Shown here piece by piece: positions 60,473-63,974 of a stretch of 63,974 nucleotides of DNA; position 1 is the stretch's first letter; the number at the start of each line of letters is the position of its first letter. Both the position numbers and the translations under genes were made by a program. Below the pieces are notes generated by a model that was not told where the DNA came from, made no database searches, and saw nothing but the letters and a program-made list of their open reading frames with translations. Origin of the DNA: Nephromyces sp. MM_2019 (lineage: Eukaryota; Apicomplexa; Aconoidasida; Nephromycida); contig JADHZB010000590.1 of the NCBI GenBank assembly GCA_015657535.1, positions 1-63,974 on the forward strand, read 5' to 3'.

Positions 60473-61678
60473 GCCTAACATCCAAATTGACATTTATGAT
60501 ATAAGAAGCAATAATTACAGAAGAACCTTTTATTCCTAATCAATACCCTAAAAAGCTAACCAGCTTTTTAAAGATTAACCACTATAATTCTTTTTTAACA
60601 TGTGACTGAACAGGAAAAAAGAGTCAAGCAAAAGATAAAATTAATACCATAAGCGCACTTTAAATCCCATCCAGTTTAATCTATATTCAAGACTTAACCG
60701 CCCTTTCTGGTTTATTATTTTTTTAACTATTGCCTTAAAGCAAATAACACAAAATCTCTACGTCTTTAACAAAAAATATTTTTGAAATTTATTTTTATTT
60801 GTAATACTATAAATATTGATATACTATCAATCACAATAAAACATAATTTTTCAATGTTCCCTAAGCCATCAATAACACTAAAAATTACAAATATTAAATC
60901 TAAAAGGTATAACCTGAATTTCTAGCTCCGGTACTCTGGACTCAAACATACAATTTGACCATACTTTAATTCATAATTAGGGCTTAAGCTATGATCCAAA
61001 TGTGAATTACCATTTAAATTTAATTTTTGATTTGAATTTAAATTTAAATTTGAATTTTGGCCAAGAGTTGAAGCTAATTTGAGATCACAATTGAAGTTAA
61101 TATGCTCATAAGTTTTGGTATTGCTTAAAAATTCAGCTACTAACAATTAGGATTCACAAACTAAAAGAATATCCAATAAGACATTAATTAATAACTGATA
61201 AAACTAGCGAATTAGTCTAAATACGAAGCTAAGGGTAGATTACAATTTTTATGCCTAACTTATTTTAAATTTAGCCTTAATGACATTTATGCTAATTACT
61301 TCAACACAATGCATAGTATTAGGGTGAAAAACATACTCATCTTTAAAACAAAAATTGTTTTATTACTTGCTACATTTTATAACTTTATAGGCCAGTTAAT
61401 TGGAGCATTGGTCACTCTAGCTCAATTAAGAAACAGTCGTTAAATTTTTCAAAATTAGTATTATTTAGCCCGCCCCTAAATGCTTTAACCTAAATGCTTG
61501 TGGTAGATTATACCATTTCAAATTTACTGATCTGAATTTATTAACACTTTTGGAGCGCTTCCGGGTTAAGGAATAAATAGCCTTAATTATAATAACTTGA
61601 CCACAATTTAAATTGTTTTTAAATGTGACATTTTCTAATTTTCTATAAAATTAAACACAACAAGTTTCCGACATAACA
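60473..61678. other. Intergenic region
   Basis: About 1.2 kb. A minus-strand open stretch 60922-61146 carries an LNLN/SNQKLNLN repeat that mirrors a short DNA repeat (AATTTAAATTT at about 61015-61055), so it is probably not a gene. Confidence 0.4.
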
Positions 61679-62798
61679 ATGATCTTCCAACAGTTAAGAT
61701 CTAGGGGTTCATCCCTAAGCACACTTTCTAAAACACTTGGTCAATCTCTGCCACCTAACATATTCCCTAAACAGAGCATAAGATATATATTAACGGTTAG
61801 AAATACAAAAGTAAAGTGTCTCATAGCTTTCAGAAAGTGTGAAAATCACTTTATGTCACCTAAACTAATTCGATTCTTTTTGATATCTTGATAACAGGAA
61901 GTTTCATCTACAAAAGAGTTCAAACAAAAGGTTGACTCTGAAGACTTAACCACTGTCCAATTTAGCGCTTCATGGTGCGGCCCATGCAAGCAAATAAGAC
62001 CAATGGTAAATTAGTTTTAAGAAACCCTACGATCGTTAAAATCTTAAACAAATTGCATTTTCAGTTAGAAAGTTATACGATTCGTTTTCAATAATAAACC
62101 CTGAGCTCTCTATAAACAATCCTGTAAATTTAATATACTTTTTATTACTTAATCTAGCACTATAAAACATAAAACAGAATTTGCCGCTATTCTAATCCTT
62201 TGTGGATTTTAAAACACTACCTTTAAATGTTTGCTCACCGATTAATTTGAATAACTGATATATAATAATTTATCAATTGAATTTAGGTAACTAAGCTCAG
62301 TGACGAAGAGTCAAATGTAAACTTTCTCTATGTAGACATCGATGAGCACGCAGGTTATTTTTTCAAGCTAAATATTATTTTATTTAAATTTAAGGGAGGC
62401 AAGAGTAAAAAGAACCCTTTGCTTTTCATCACAAAACTGAAATCAGAACATATATTTGATAAATACACTTCTTACAGGACTCGTTGAGCAATTTCATATC
62501 GAAAGTGTACCCACATTTGTCTTTATGAAGTCCGGGAAAATTGTTGACCAAGTAATTGGTAAGTCCCACTAATTTTTATTTTATAAATTTCCTTTCCATA
62601 TGAATACATTAACTTATAAGGCATAATGATAACAGGTGTTTTGATACACATACCAGTACTCTTACAACTCTTTATAAGAAACCAAAGCACGATTTTATAT
62701 TAAGATCAAGCTTGTTTTTTAATTCTTTCATTGTTTTATGAAAATTAACAGGTGCAAATTTTGCAAAAGTAAAGGAAATTGTATCTAGAAACAAATAA
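61679..62798 (+). CDS. Mitochondrial-type thioredoxin, 139 aa
   Basis: Thioredoxin reduces protein disulfides through a Cys pair. A Ser/Arg/Leu-rich N-terminal extension of about 35 residues (MIFQQLRSRGSSLSTLSKTL) looks like a mitochondrial targeting peptide. The fold is complete: VQFSASWCGPCKQIRPM with the active-site CGPC, NFLYVDIDEHAGLVEQFHIE, the cis-proline loop SVPTFVFMKSGKIVDQVIGA, and the final helix. Exons: 61679-61795, 61898-62005, 62287-62353, 62478-62558, 62752-62798, total 420 nt, phases closing. Mitochondrial location is inferred from the extension only. Confidence 0.95.
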
Positions 62799-63974
62799 GC
62801 TTAATAATATTTCATGTTCTATCCGATGGAAAGCTAGTGGATTCCCTTCTCAATGATTATTACCCTTGAACCGATTGCCTTTACTCGAAGATTTTTTTTA
62901 GATTTTTTTAATAATTTTACATTTTATTCAAACACTTAATGTTGATTTATTAATTATGTCATTTGTTACAACGACAATTTTAATTTAACAAATAAACATT
63001 AATTCTCAACTTATCAATTTCAAGAATATTATTACCGAATTTTATTATCCTATAAAATTATAAGTTCATTACTTATATAAAGATATAAAAAAATTTATAT
63101 TATCAGTTACTCTAAACTATCAAGCTTAAAAATTCTTTCAATAGATTCGAACAATGAAATCCATTTTATCATTATGTATCTACTATCACACCCAAACCGA
63201 AAATGTCCTATAAATTTGTAAAATTAATTAAATTAAATTAACACACAGACACACATTTATATACAAGAACAAGATTCTTACGCAACTATATATTAAATAT
63301 ATTGTCAGTTATAGAATTCGGAAAATATTAAATTTTTGTTAAGCTTCTAACAAAATTGAGAAATTGTATATATACTTATACATATAAATTTATCTACAAG
63401 CATTTATCAAATATCAGTGGTTAAACTAAAAGTGAAATTTACACTTTTCAATATCCAAGTAACTAAAATTACAGAGAGGCAATATGATGCTGTTGATTCA
63501 AATATTCACTTACGTTATAGTATAAGCTTGAAATATAGCTAATGTCATTGTAGTTTGTTTATACTTAAGTTTATAATATTTTGTAGAGTTTTTTGTAGGT
63601 CTTAGTTATAACATATCTTGGTGTCTAGGAAATTTTAGTTTAATTAAAAAGAATATATAAATAGCAACTACTAAATTTTTTATTACATGTAGCTATATAG
63701 AGCTGGAATAAGATTAAAAGTTTGTATAACATATATTCAACCTCTCTACGTAGTATATGTTTGTGTGTAATGTGTGACAGATAGGTTTGTGTGAGTAGAG
63801 AGCATTATTTGTGAGTTGATAATATCCATAGGACGTGTGTAAATAAAAAGATTATCACTTAGTAGTGACACTTTTTGTGAAGTGGAGCAACATGTTTTAT
63901 GATGCTTCCACATTTATTTATTTACCCAACAATTTAATAGTACACTAATATATATATATATATATATATATGCA
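62799..63974. other. Intergenic region to window end
   Basis: About 1.2 kb AT-rich. At about 63720-63860 the + strand is rich in G and T (TGTGTGTAATGTGTGACAG, GTGTGAGTAG), the mirror of the A/C-rich stretch upstream of NOMO. No gene is supported. Confidence 0.45.
63947..63971. repeat. (TA)n microsatellite
   Basis: A run of about 12 TA units near the right end of the window. Confidence 0.9.

Noticed and set aside
60922..61146. 74-codon ORF with LNLN repeats
   Set aside because: It mirrors a short AATTTAAATTT DNA repeat and lacks any other coding sign.
1..63974. CRISPR arrays, operons or bacterial origin
   Set aside because: No regularly spaced repeats, no Shine-Dalgarno sites, and pervasive spliceosomal introns.

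Overview
This is a nuclear window from a single-celled or early-branching eukaryote. The evidence is very AT-rich DNA, many short GT-AG introns (mostly about 45-70 nt, a few longer), a eukaryotic tRNA-Lys, and clear homologues of ER, Golgi, peroxisomal, spliceosomal and mitochondrial genes. The standard genetic code fits: apparent in-frame TAA/TAG codons disappear once introns are removed. The species cannot be named from the sequence. A nuclear mitoribosomal protein, a mitochondrial-type thioredoxin and PEX12 imply aerobic mitochondria and peroxisomes. Most gene models below were spliced by hand; where exon phases close exactly, I say so.

Layout. 1-12.8 kb is gene-poor: a 5'-truncated reverse-transcriptase relic, decayed copies of its 3' end, other diverged repeats and one or two possible orphan exons. 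12.8-15.2 kb holds TAPT1 (-). 17.3-22.8 kb holds NOMO (+, 19 exons). 23.2-24.1 kb holds BUD31 (-). 26.3-28.4 kb holds TRAPPC1 and PEX12 (+), and 28.5-29.8 kb holds SDF2 with a KDEL tail (-). 30.5-35.7 kb holds a 21-exon gene (-) that fuses a membrane receptor, a histidine-kinase-like core and a class I cyclic-nucleotide phosphodiesterase. 36-40 kb has an unrecognised secreted protein and a protein with F-x-P-x-I motifs (+). 41.1-42.6 kb holds TECR (+). 42.9-46.1 kb has two unrecognised genes (-). 46.9-47.6 kb holds FAM136A (+), 48.1 kb tRNA-Lys (-), and 48.15-50.1 kb a tandem array of diverged units with small hydrophobic ORFs. 52.9-54.6 kb holds mitochondrial uL22 (+). 55.3-57.6 kb holds an intronless multi-TM PAS protein (+). 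58.0-58.4 kb has the 3' part of a coiled-coil gene (-). 59.4-60.5 kb holds an SREK1IP1-like zinc-knuckle protein (+), and 61.7-62.8 kb a mitochondrial thioredoxin (+).

Themes. Many genes serve the early secretory pathway or ER: NOMO, SDF2, TRAPPC1, TECR, TAPT1. NOMO ends in a KKXX-type signal and SDF2 in KDEL, which supports both models independently. The two signalling proteins, the kinase-like/PDE receptor and the PAS membrane protein, are the most unusual genes. The best candidate for an undescribed system is the receptor/PDE fusion: its PDE catalytic residues look intact, while the glycine boxes of the kinase ATP-binding fold look degenerate, so a pseudo-kinase may act as a regulator of cyclic-nucleotide breakdown.
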